From Leptothrix cholodnii SP-6 (GTDB taxonomy: Bacteria; Pseudomonadota; Gammaproteobacteria; Burkholderiales; Burkholderiaceae_C): DNA of 64,000 nt. The notes beneath the pieces are model-generated. The model was not told where the DNA came from, did no database searches, and saw only the letters and a list, made by a program, of their open reading frames with translations. Below are positions 9,860-17,355 of this stretch, piece by piece. The translations under genes were made by a program, and so were the position numbers. The DNA lies in NCBI RefSeq assembly GCF_000019785.1, contig NC_010524.1, forward strand, positions 434,001 through 498,000, in the 5' to 3' direction. Position 1 is the first letter of the stretch; the number at the start of each line of letters is the position of its first letter.

Positions 9860-10852
9860 ATGCAACGCAGAAACCTCACCCTCGCCTCGATCGCCTTTGC
9901 CGTGCAGGCCCTGCTGGCCGTCGGCGCCGCGCAGGCGCAGGCCGTCAAGCTCTCGCTCGGCCACGGCGCCGCGCCGGGCAATCCGCGCCACGAGGCATCG
10001 GTCAAGTTCGCCGAGGTGGTCAAGGCCAAATCGGCCGGCCGCATCGAGGTGCAGGTGTCGCCGTCGGCGCAGCTGGGTGATGACGCGGCGATGGTCACCG
10101 CGCTGCGCACCGGCGCGATCGATTTCAGCGCCAACTCGCAGGGCGCGGTGGCCGGCGTGGTGCCGGAGTACGCGGCCTTCGGCATGCCGTTCCTGTTCGC
10201 CAACCTGCCGCAGGCCTGGAAGGTGCTCGACGGCCCGCTCGGCCAGGAGCTGGCACAGAAGTCGGCCGACAAGGGCCTGGTGGTGCTGGGCTACTGGGAC
10301 AACGGCGTGCGCCACATGTCCAACAGCAAGCGCCCGCTGCTCAAGCCCGAAGACCTCAAGGGCCTGAAGATGCGCACCCCGCCCGACGCGGTGACGGTCG
10401 ACATCATGCAGAGCCTGGGCGCCGAGGCGCAGCAGATCAAGTTCGCCGAGCTCTACGTGGCGCTGCAGCAGGGCGTGGTCGACGGCCAGGAGAACCCGCT
10501 GATGAACATCCACGCCAGCAAGCTCTACGAAGTGCAGAAGTTCATCTCGCTGACCGGCCACAAGTACGAGATGACGCCGTTCCTGATGAGCAAGCGCAGC
10601 TGGGACAAGCTCTCCGACGCCGACAAGAAGGCGGTGCAGGAAGCCGCCGCCGAAGCCACCGCGCTGCAGCGCAAGCTCTCGCAGGAAAGCGACGAGAAGC
10701 TGGTGGCCGACCTGAAGGCCAAGGGCGTGCGTGTCGACGTGGCCGACAAGGCCGCCTTCGAGAAGGCCACCGGCACGGTCGACGACAAGTGGATGGCCAG
10801 CCCGATCGGCCCCTTCGTCAAGAAGGTGATCACGACCGCCCGCGCCCAGTGA
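9860..10852 (+). CDS. TRAP transporter substrate-binding protein (DctP family)
   Basis: This 330-residue periplasmic receptor has a Sec signal peptide (about residues 1-28, ending QAQA). The DctP fold hallmarks are present: NPRHEASVKFAEVV near the start, LGDDAAMVTALRTGAID, and VDGQENPLMNI near residue 210. It captures an organic solute for the DctQ and DctM permeases encoded immediately downstream. DctP receptors usually bind carboxylates, although some bind neutral sugars or polyols. The substrate here is inferred only from the neighbouring kinase and isomerase genes. Confidence 0.92.
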   Translation: MQRRNLTLASIAFAVQALLAVGAAQAQAVKLSLGHGAAPGNPRHEASVKFAEVVKAKSAGRIEVQVSPSAQLGDDAAMVTALRTGAIDFSANSQGAVAGVVPEYAAFGMPFLFANLPQAWKVLDGPLGQELAQKSADKGLVVLGYWDNGVRHMSNSKRPLLKPEDLKGLKMRTPPDAVTVDIMQSLGAEAQQIKFAELYVALQQGVVDGQENPLMNIHASKLYEVQKFISLTGHKYEMTPFLMSKRSWDKLSDADKKAVQEAAAEATALQRKLSQESDEKLVADLKAKGVRVDVADKAAFEKATGTVDDKWMASPIGPFVKKVITTARAQ

Positions 10853-10856
10853 GCTC

Positions 10857-10878
10857 GCGCGGCCGGATCCGGCCGCGC
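10857..10878 (+). other. Perfect 22-bp GC palindrome between dctP and dctQ
   Basis: GCGCGGCCGGA is followed directly by its exact reverse complement, four bases after the dctP stop codon. No T run follows, so it is more likely an mRNA-stabilising or attenuating stem-loop than a full terminator. It would allow more receptor than permease to be made. Confidence 0.6.
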
Positions 10879-10931
10879 CCATCCCGGCCGCCCCGCGCAG
10901 CCTGCGTGCGGGCGGCTTCAGGAGTGTCCCG

Positions 10932-11462
10932 ATGAAATCCCTCGAACGCGCCATCACGCGGGTCTGCCAGTCGGTGATGTGGATCACCACGGCGGTGATC
11001 TTCGTGATCCTCGCCATCAACACCCTGCTGCGCTACAGCACCGGCGCCAGCCTGCAATGGGGCAACGAAGTGCCCGAGCTGCTGTTCCCGTGGCTGGTGA
11101 TGGCCGGCGTGGTGCTGGGCGCCGTGCACGGCTCGCACATCACCACCAGTTTCCTGATGGACGCTGTGCCGGCGGCCCTGCGCCGCATCGTCGCGGTGCT
11201 CGGCTGGCTGGGCGTGGCGGGGCTCTACGCCACGCTGACCTGGGCCACCTGGAACATGCTCGACATCGTCGCCGACGAGAAGAGCCCGATCCTGCAGGTG
11301 CCCGGCTCGGTCACCTACGGCTGCGTGATGGGTGGCATGGCGATGCTCGCCGTGCTGGCGCTGGGCTCGGCCTGGACGGCCTGGCGCGGCGAGTCGAACG
11401 GGCTCGGCCACGGCCAGGGTCACGATGACGCCGCCGCCGCACCGCAAGTCAACATCGCCTGA
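10932..11462 (+). CDS. TRAP transporter small permease (DctQ family)
   Basis: This 176-residue protein has four hydrophobic helices and the DctQ pattern LLRYSTGASLQWGNEVPELLFPWLVMAGVV-like in its second helix region. It is the small membrane subunit that pairs with the large DctM permease 15 bp downstream. The C-terminus is a short His- and Ala-containing cytoplasmic tail. An AGGAGTG site precedes the ATG. Confidence 0.92.
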   Translation: MKSLERAITRVCQSVMWITTAVIFVILAINTLLRYSTGASLQWGNEVPELLFPWLVMAGVVLGAVHGSHITTSFLMDAVPAALRRIVAVLGWLGVAGLYATLTWATWNMLDIVADEKSPILQVPGSVTYGCVMGGMAMLAVLALGSAWTAWRGESNGLGHGQGHDDAAAAPQVNIA

Positions 11463-11477
11463 ACCCGGAGTCACGCC

Positions 11478-12737
11478 ATGACCGCATTGATCCTGATGGT
11501 GTTCGGCATCGCGGCGGTGGCCGCCGTGCCGATCGCCCACGCCCTGCTGATGGCCGCGATGGCGGCCGCCGCCACCTCCGACCGGGTGCCGCTCGACCTG
11601 CTGGTGCAGCAGATGGTGGCGCAGGTGCAGAGCTTTCCGCTCATCGCCATCCCCTTCTTCATGCTGACCGGCACGCTGATGATGGGCGGCAAGCTGGGCG
11701 AGTCGCTGATCGGTGTGCTGACCACGCTGATCGGCCGCTTCCACGGCGGCCCCGGCCAGGTCGGCGTGCTGTCGTCGACCCTCTTCGGCGGCGTGTCGGG
11801 CTCGGCGGTGGCCGACGCCTCGGCGATCGGCTCGCTGCTGATCCCGTGGCAGAAGCGGCTCGGTTATCCGCCGGCGTTCTCGGCTGCCACGCTGGCGGCG
11901 GCGGCCACGATCGACATCCTGATCCCGCCGTCGATCCCGATGATCCTGTTCGCGCTCAGCAGCAACACTTCGATCGCCGCGCTGTTCGTGGCCGGCATCC
12001 TGCCCGGACTGGCGATGTGCGTGGGCTTCATGGCGGTGTGCTGGTGGGTCGGCAAGCGCCGCAACTTCCCGCGCGACGTCCGCACGCTCGACTGGCCGGT
12101 GTTTCGCAAGCAGCTGCTGTACGCCTCGCCCGCACTGGTGCTGCCGGTGCTGATCATCGTCTTCCTGCGCTTCGGCATCGCCACGCCCACCGAGGTCAGC
12201 GTGCTGTCGACGCTCTATGCCGGCGTGGTGTCGGCGGTGATCTACCGCGACCTGGGCATGAAGCGCCTGAACCACGCGGTGTTCGAGGCCGGCCTCGCCA
12301 CCGGCGTGGTGCTGCTGGTGATCATGGCCTCTGCCGCGATCGGCTGGCTGCTGACCTACGACCACATGCCCGACGGCGTGGTCGCCTGGGCCACCGCCAA
12401 CCTCGACAGCGCCTGGAGCGTGATCCTGCTGATGAACCTGCTGATGCTGGTCTGCGGCATGTTCATCGACCTGCCCGCCGCCGTGCTGCTGCTCACGCCC
12501 GTGTTCGTGCCGCTGGCCAACGCGATCGGCATGGACCTGACGCAGCTCGGCATCATGATGACCGTCAACCTCGCGATCGGCCTCTACACGCCGCCGGTCG
12601 GCACCACGCTGTTCATCACCAGCGCGGTGGCCCGCGTCAAGGTGGGCGAGACGGTGCGCGAGCTCGGGCCGTTCTACCTCGTCGCCTTCGGCATCCTGGC
12701 GCTGGTGTCCTACGTGCCCGCCACCATCCTGCGCTGA
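11478..12737 (+). CDS. TRAP transporter large permease (DctM family)
   Basis: This 419-residue polytopic permease has about twelve hydrophobic segments. DctM signatures include FPLIAIPFFMLTGTLM, LFGGVSGSAVADASAIGS and the late GLYTPPVGTTLFITSAVARV segment. It uses the sodium gradient to move the DctP-bound solute inward. The gene sits tightly between dctQ and a sugar-isomerase gene (18 bp), so transport and metabolism are likely co-transcribed. Confidence 0.94.
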   Translation: MTALILMVFGIAAVAAVPIAHALLMAAMAAAATSDRVPLDLLVQQMVAQVQSFPLIAIPFFMLTGTLMMGGKLGESLIGVLTTLIGRFHGGPGQVGVLSSTLFGGVSGSAVADASAIGSLLIPWQKRLGYPPAFSAATLAAAATIDILIPPSIPMILFALSSNTSIAALFVAGILPGLAMCVGFMAVCWWVGKRRNFPRDVRTLDWPVFRKQLLYASPALVLPVLIIVFLRFGIATPTEVSVLSTLYAGVVSAVIYRDLGMKRLNHAVFEAGLATGVVLLVIMASAAIGWLLTYDHMPDGVVAWATANLDSAWSVILLMNLLMLVCGMFIDLPAAVLLLTPVFVPLANAIGMDLTQLGIMMTVNLAIGLYTPPVGTTLFITSAVARVKVGETVRELGPFYLVAFGILALVSYVPATILR

Positions 12738-12755
12738 GTTTTCAGGGAACCCACC

Positions 12756-13640
12756 ATGACCCATCTCCACGTGCCGGCCACGCCCGGCAGGGATCGCATC
12801 GTCTCGATCTCGGGCGCGCCGTACGACGGCTACCCGGCGCCGCACATGTTCGAGAGCCTGGCGCGGATCGGCGCCACGCACGTCGAGCCGGCCTACATCG
12901 TCGGCTACACCGAGCCGTTCGACGAGTCGTCGTTCACCGACGAGCGCGGCGCCGAATACGCCCGCTGGCTGGCCGACGCCGGCATCGGCTGCTTCGCGAT
13001 GTCGTCGCACATCGACCTCGGCCGGCCCGACGCATTGGCCGTGTTCGCCGGGCGCATGCGCTTTGCGGCCCGCATCGGCGCCAAGGTGATCAACACCAAC
13101 GCCACGGCGCGCGCCAACGAGGCGCGGTTCTTCCAGAACATCGAGCCGCTGGCCCGGCTGGCCGAACAGCTCGACCTGGTGATCGGCCTGGAGAACCCCG
13201 GCGACGGCTCCGACAACCTGCTCAACACCGCCGCCGACGCACAGGCCCTGCTGGCGCGCATCGGCCACCCGCGGGTCGGCCTGAACTACGACGCCGGCAA
13301 CACCCTCTCGCACCGCCCGGCGGTGTCACCCGCCGACGATGCGCTGGCCGCCATGCCGCTGTGCCTGCACACCCACGTGAAGGACGTGCAGCGCCGCCCC
13401 GAAGGCTATTTCTTCACCGCGCTGGGCGAGGGCGAGATCGGCTGCGACCGCATCCTGCGGGCCATCGCCGCCACGCCTCTGAGTCTGTCGATCGAGATCC
13501 CGATGCGCCTGCATCGCGGCCCCGACGCCCAGCCCAGCCGCGCCGCCTGGCGTGTGCCGGTGGCCGACATCGAGGCGCGGCTGACGGCGGCGCTGGACTA
13601 CGTTGGCCATCACCTGGCAGCGGCCCGGCAGGCGGCCTGA
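12756..13640 (+). CDS. Sugar phosphate isomerase/epimerase (xylose isomerase-like TIM barrel)
   Basis: This 294-residue protein belongs to the AP-endonuclease-2/xylose-isomerase-like TIM-barrel superfamily. Predicted divalent-metal ligands follow the family order: Glu in IGLENPG, Asp in GLNYDAGN, His in THVKDVQ and Glu in SIEIPMR. Such enzymes interconvert ketoses or epimerise tetruloses and hydroxypyruvate-like compounds. EryC of the erythritol pathway has the same fold. It closes the operon with the TRAP genes and converges on the SorC-type regulator 18 bp away. Its substrate cannot be read from sequence. Confidence 0.85.
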   Translation: MTHLHVPATPGRDRIVSISGAPYDGYPAPHMFESLARIGATHVEPAYIVGYTEPFDESSFTDERGAEYARWLADAGIGCFAMSSHIDLGRPDALAVFAGRMRFAARIGAKVINTNATARANEARFFQNIEPLARLAEQLDLVIGLENPGDGSDNLLNTAADAQALLARIGHPRVGLNYDAGNTLSHRPAVSPADDALAAMPLCLHTHVKDVQRRPEGYFFTALGEGEIGCDRILRAIAATPLSLSIEIPMRLHRGPDAQPSRAAWRVPVADIEARLTAALDYVGHHLAAARQAA

Positions 13641-13658
13641 CCGCCCGGCAAGGTCGGC

Positions 13659-14678
13659 TCAGCTGCCTGCCCGCGTCGCGTCGTCCAGATGCAGCACCGC
13701 CATCGCGTTGCTCGCGGTGGTGGCCAGCGTGTCGATCGAGCCGGTGCGCAGCGCGCCCAGCAGCGCCGTCACCTTGGTGTTCTCGGCCGCGATCGCGATC
13801 ACGTTGGGGATGCGCTGCAGGTCGCCGGTGTGCAGCCCGACCACGCGGCCCTGGATCGGCGCCAGCGACGGCAGGCCGTGGATGTCGATGAAGTCGTAGC
13901 CCATCACGTCGCCGACCGTGCCCGAGCGCTTGGCCTCGGCGATCTCCTGGGCGGTGAACCAGCCCATGCGCACCATGTTGCTGTCTTCGCTCATGTCGCC
14001 CACGCCGACCAGCGCGATGTCGGCGCGGCGCGCCTTGTCGAGCGTGTGGCGCACGGTGTCGTTGTCGACCAGCGCGCGGCGCAGCGCGGCGTCGCCGACC
14101 ATCGCCGGCGCGTAGAGCGTCTCGCTCTCGCCGCCGTAACGCGCGGCCAGGCGGCGGCAGATGTGGTCGGGGTTCATCGACTCGCCGCCGCGGTAGCTGC
14201 CGCCGATCGCGCAGACGAAGGTGCAGTGGCGCTGCGTCGCGCTCATCGCGTGTTCGCTCACGGCGCTGACGTTGCGGCCCATGCCGACCGCCACGATCGC
14301 GCCGTCGCTCAACGTGCGCTCCAGGTACGTCGCCACCAGACCACCGAGCAGCGCGCGCTGCTTGTCCGGGTCCTTGTGATCGACCGACAGCAGCGCCCGG
14401 CTGATGCCGAAACGCTCGATCAGCTGCGCCTCCAGATCGACCGTCTTGGTCGGGTGGTGATGCACCCGGATCTCGACGATGCCCAGCTCCTGCGCGCGCT
14501 TGAGCACCCGGCCGACGGTGGCGCGGCTGATGCCGAAGCGGCGCGACAGTTCGTCCTGCGTCTGCCCGTCGATGTAATACAGCGTGGCGATCTGCGTCAG
14601 CTCCTCGTGCGACATCGGCGACGAGGCGGCGCTGCGGGCAGGCGGTTTGTCGAGCGGGCGGGCGGCGGTATCGGTCAT
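13659..14678 (-). CDS. SorC/DeoR-type sugar-binding transcriptional regulator
   Basis: This 339-residue regulator has an N-terminal helix-turn-helix (about residues 25-70, with DGQTQDELSRRFGISRATVGRVLKRA) and a C-terminal sugar-phosphate-binding domain of the SorC family (GLVATYLERTL, VAVGMGRNVSAV, IALVGVGDMSED). Members respond to phosphorylated sugars. EryD of the erythritol operon belongs to this family. It lies 36 bp downstream of the rpiB-like gene on the same strand. Repeated GCATCCGCTCA sites in the divergent region upstream of rpiB and dhaKL are its likely operators. Confidence 0.92.
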   Translation of the reverse strand: MTDTAARPLDKPPARSAASSPMSHEELTQIATLYYIDGQTQDELSRRFGISRATVGRVLKRAQELGIVEIRVHHHPTKTVDLEAQLIERFGISRALLSVDHKDPDKQRALLGGLVATYLERTLSDGAIVAVGMGRNVSAVSEHAMSATQRHCTFVCAIGGSYRGGESMNPDHICRRLAARYGGESETLYAPAMVGDAALRRALVDNDTVRHTLDKARRADIALVGVGDMSEDSNMVRMGWFTAQEIAEAKRSGTVGDVMGYDFIDIHGLPSLAPIQGRVVGLHTGDLQRIPNVIAIAAENTKVTALLGALRTGSIDTLATTASNAMAVLHLDDATRAGS

Positions 14679-14714
14679 GTCGGGGCGATTGTCTCCGAGG
14701 CCCGCACCCGCCGA

Positions 14715-15164
14715 TCAGGGCTGGCGCAGGCGCTGCTCGTGGGCCGCCAGTGCGTCCAGCTTCGACTGCGAGCGGGGCTCGAACGAGCTGCCGATGAAGG
14801 CCTGCACGATCGCCTTGGCCAGCTCGATGCCGACCACCCGCGCGCCGATCGTGATGATCTGGGCGTCGTTGCTCTTGCTGGCGCGCTCGGCCGAGTAGGT
14901 GTCGTGCGCCTGCGCGGCGCGGATGCCCGGCACCTTGTTGGCCGAGATCGCCATGCCGATGCCGGTGCCGCAGAACAGCAGGCCGCGCTGGGCCTCGCCG
15001 CGCGCCACGCCTTCGGCCAGCGCCACGCCGATGTCGGGGTAGAGCACCGGCGCGTTGTCGTGCGTGCCGTAGTCCTGCACCTCGTGGCCCTGGGCGGCGA
15101 GCTCGGCCTTGATGGCGTCCTTCATCTGGCAGGCGGCTTCGTCGCAGCCGATGGCGATCTTCAT
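14715..15164 (-). CDS. RpiB/LacA/LacB-family sugar-phosphate isomerase (candidate erythrulose 4-phosphate isomerase)
   Basis: This 149-residue member of the RpiB family interconverts aldose and ketose phosphates. The family motifs are present: CDEAA near residue 7, FCGTGIGMAISANKVPGIRA with the catalytic cysteine C65, and the AHDTYSAERASKSNDAQI segment. ATG 15164 gives the canonical MKIAIGCDEA start. Three facts favour a tetrose-phosphate isomerase (the DerI/EryI type) over housekeeping ribose 5-phosphate isomerase: the adjacent DhaK-type kinase, the SorC regulator, and the transketolase-transaldolase enzyme that would consume erythrose 4-phosphate. That assignment is inferred. Confidence 0.85.
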   Translation of the reverse strand: MKIAIGCDEAACQMKDAIKAELAAQGHEVQDYGTHDNAPVLYPDIGVALAEGVARGEAQRGLLFCGTGIGMAISANKVPGIRAAQAHDTYSAERASKSNDAQIITIGARVVGIELAKAIVQAFIGSSFEPRSQSKLDALAAHEQRLRQP

Positions 15165-15189
15165 GGGGTGTCTCCGTGTCGTGAAGGCG

Positions 15190-15389
15190 TGAGCGGATGC
15201 TCTCGCATCGAGCGAATTAGCGCATGACGTGCGCGCAGATGTCAACTTGATTGCGCATCCGCTCATCGCCACCGTGGCTTTCCAGGCCGATGCTTTCGGG
15301 CGGCTGAGCATCGATTCCCCGAGGGATGGGCGGCTGTCCAGTCGATTTCTCCTGACCATGAACAGGCTCGGACCTTGCGCATCCGCTCA
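15190..15389. promoter_or_regulatory. Divergent control region with three GCATCCGCTCA sites
   Basis: The 290-bp region between rpiB and dhaKL holds three exact copies of the 11-mer GCATCCGCTCA: inverted at 15190-15200, direct at 15255-15265 and direct at 15379-15389. The last two share a longer 15-mer that begins TTGC. More GCTCA half-sites cluster at 15413-15427 just before dhaKL. This is the expected layout for a SorC-type regulator controlling both directions. Confidence 0.65.
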
Positions 15390-15454
15390 AGTCAATTTAC
15401 GATCGCTCATCATCAGAGCAAACGCTCACGCACAGAGCGCCGGAGACATCACCC

Positions 15455-17221
15455 ATGGCCATGAACCGCGTCATCAACAACCCCGACCTGGTGGTCGAGG
15501 ACATGCTCACCGGCTGGCTGGCCGCTCACGCCGCCACCGTCTGCGCCACTGCCGAGAACCCGCGCGTGGTCAAGCGGGTGCAATCGCCCGAGGCCGGCAA
15601 GGTGGGGGTGGTGACGGGTGGCGGCTCGGGCCACGAGCCGGCGTTCCTGGGTTACGTGGGCGACGGCATGGTCGACGCGGTGGCGATCGGCGAGATCTTC
15701 TCGTCGCCCACCGCCAAGAGCTTTCTCGACGCGATGCGCGCGGCCGACGGCGGCGCGGGCGTGGCCTGCCTGTACGGCAACTACGCCGGCGACAACATGA
15801 ACGTGAAGATGGCCATCCAGATGGCCGAGCGCGAGGGCATCGTGGTGCGCACCGTGGTCGCCAACGACGACGTGCCGTCCGCGCCCAAGGGCGACGAGGC
15901 CAAGCGCCGCGGCGTGGCCGGCGAGATCGTGATGTGGAAGGTCGGCGCGGCCAAGGCGGCGATGGGCGGCAGCCTGGACGAGGTGATCGCCGCCGCGCAG
16001 AAGGCGATCGACCACACCCGCAGCATCGGCATCGGCCTGTCGGCCTGCGTGATTCCGGCGGTGGGCCACGCCAACTTCACGATCGAACACGGCACGATGG
16101 AAGTCGGCATCGGCCACCACGGCGAGCCCGGCATCGACGTGCGCGCCACCGCCAGCGCGGCCGAGATGGCCGAGATGATGCTCAACGTCGTGCTGCCGGA
16201 TCTGCCGTTCGGCGCCGGCGACCGTGTCGCGGTGCTGGTGTCGGGCCTGGGCGCCACGCCGCTGATGGAGCAGTACATCCTGTACGGCGAGATCCGCAAG
16301 CGCCTGGCCGCACAAGGCATCACGGTGGCCTTCAACCAGGTCGGCAACCTGTTCACCTCGCTCGAGATGATGGGCGTGACGCTGACGCTGATGAAGCTCG
16401 ATGACGAGCTCGAAGCCTGCCTCGCGCACCCGTGCAGCTGCGTCGGCCTGACGGTGGCCGGTGATGCGAGTCAGGCCTCAGCCGGCCGCGCCTACAGCGG
16501 CTCGGCCACCGCGAAATCGACCGGGCCGGTGGCCGCACGCGCCGCCGCCGTGGCACGCACCGCCGTCGGCCCGGCGCTGGCGCTGAACGGCGCCGGCGGG
16601 CTGGTGCGCGACCTGATCGACACCATCGTCGCCAACCGCCAGTACCTCAGCGACATCGACGGCCTGATCGGCGACGGCGATCACGGCATCAACATGGCCA
16701 AGGGCTTCACCGGCTGCGGCACGCGGCTCGATGCGCTGGGCGACGCGGCGCAGTCGCTGCCTGCGGCGCTGGAGCAGCTGTCGAAGGCGCTGATGGACGA
16801 CATCGGCGGCTCGATGGGCCCGCTCTACGGCAACTTCTTCCTCGGCTTCGTCAACACGCTGGAGCCGCACGCGATGCTCGATGCGGCGCTGTTCGGCGAT
16901 GCCTTGGCCGCGGCCGTGGCCAACGTGCAGGCGATGGGCAACGCCCAGGTCGGCGACAAGACGCTGATCGACACGCTGATCCCGGCGCTGGCCGCGTTCA
17001 AGGCCGCTCAGGCCGGCGGCGCCGACTTCAGTGCCGCGTTGTCCGCGATGAGCGCCGCGGCCGAAGCCGGCAAGGATTCGACGAAGGCGCTGCAGGCGCG
17101 CATCGGCCGCTCGGCCCGGCTGGGGCCGCGTTCGATCGGCGTGCTCGATGCCGGCGCCACCTCGTGCTGCCTGATCCTGCAGACGCTGGCGCGCTCGCTG
17201 CAGCAGCGCCTCGCGGCCTGA
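15455..17221 (+). CDS. Fused DhaK-DhaL ATP-dependent kinase (dihydroxyacetone/erythrulose kinase family)
   Basis: This 588-residue single-chain kinase joins a DhaK domain (about 1-330) to a DhaL domain (about 375-588). DhaK shows TGGGSGHEP near residue 55 and the histidine that forms a hemiaminal with the ketose, H222 in GHHGEPG. DhaL shows the nucleotide and magnesium motif GDGDHG at 406-411, followed by GGSMGPLYGNFF. With both domains fused, phosphate comes from ATP rather than from the PTS. Relatives phosphorylate dihydroxyacetone or D-/L-erythrulose. Next to an RpiB-type isomerase and a SorC regulator, a C4 ketose is the better guess. Confidence 0.9.
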   Translation: MAMNRVINNPDLVVEDMLTGWLAAHAATVCATAENPRVVKRVQSPEAGKVGVVTGGGSGHEPAFLGYVGDGMVDAVAIGEIFSSPTAKSFLDAMRAADGGAGVACLYGNYAGDNMNVKMAIQMAEREGIVVRTVVANDDVPSAPKGDEAKRRGVAGEIVMWKVGAAKAAMGGSLDEVIAAAQKAIDHTRSIGIGLSACVIPAVGHANFTIEHGTMEVGIGHHGEPGIDVRATASAAEMAEMMLNVVLPDLPFGAGDRVAVLVSGLGATPLMEQYILYGEIRKRLAAQGITVAFNQVGNLFTSLEMMGVTLTLMKLDDELEACLAHPCSCVGLTVAGDASQASAGRAYSGSATAKSTGPVAARAAAVARTAVGPALALNGAGGLVRDLIDTIVANRQYLSDIDGLIGDGDHGINMAKGFTGCGTRLDALGDAAQSLPAALEQLSKALMDDIGGSMGPLYGNFFLGFVNTLEPHAMLDAALFGDALAAAVANVQAMGNAQVGDKTLIDTLIPALAAFKAAQAGGADFSAALSAMSAAAEAGKDSTKALQARIGRSARLGPRSIGVLDAGATSCCLILQTLARSLQQRLAA

Positions 17222-17355
17222 TCGCCGCCCGTCTGGCCCAGCTCCGTTCTCGTCTTGAACCGAACGGCTCCGCAGGCCGCCGATGCGGCTTTGCGGCGCG
17301 TCCGCTCGTCCCTGTCTGACCCGCTCCTCTGCTTCTTTCTGCCGGAACCCATCGC

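Noticed and set aside
10830-13313. Long antisense frame opposite the first TRAP operon
   Set aside because: Composition (Gln, His, Asp, Arg runs) is typical of a reverse-frame shadow. The plus strand encodes clear DctQ, DctM and isomerase proteins.
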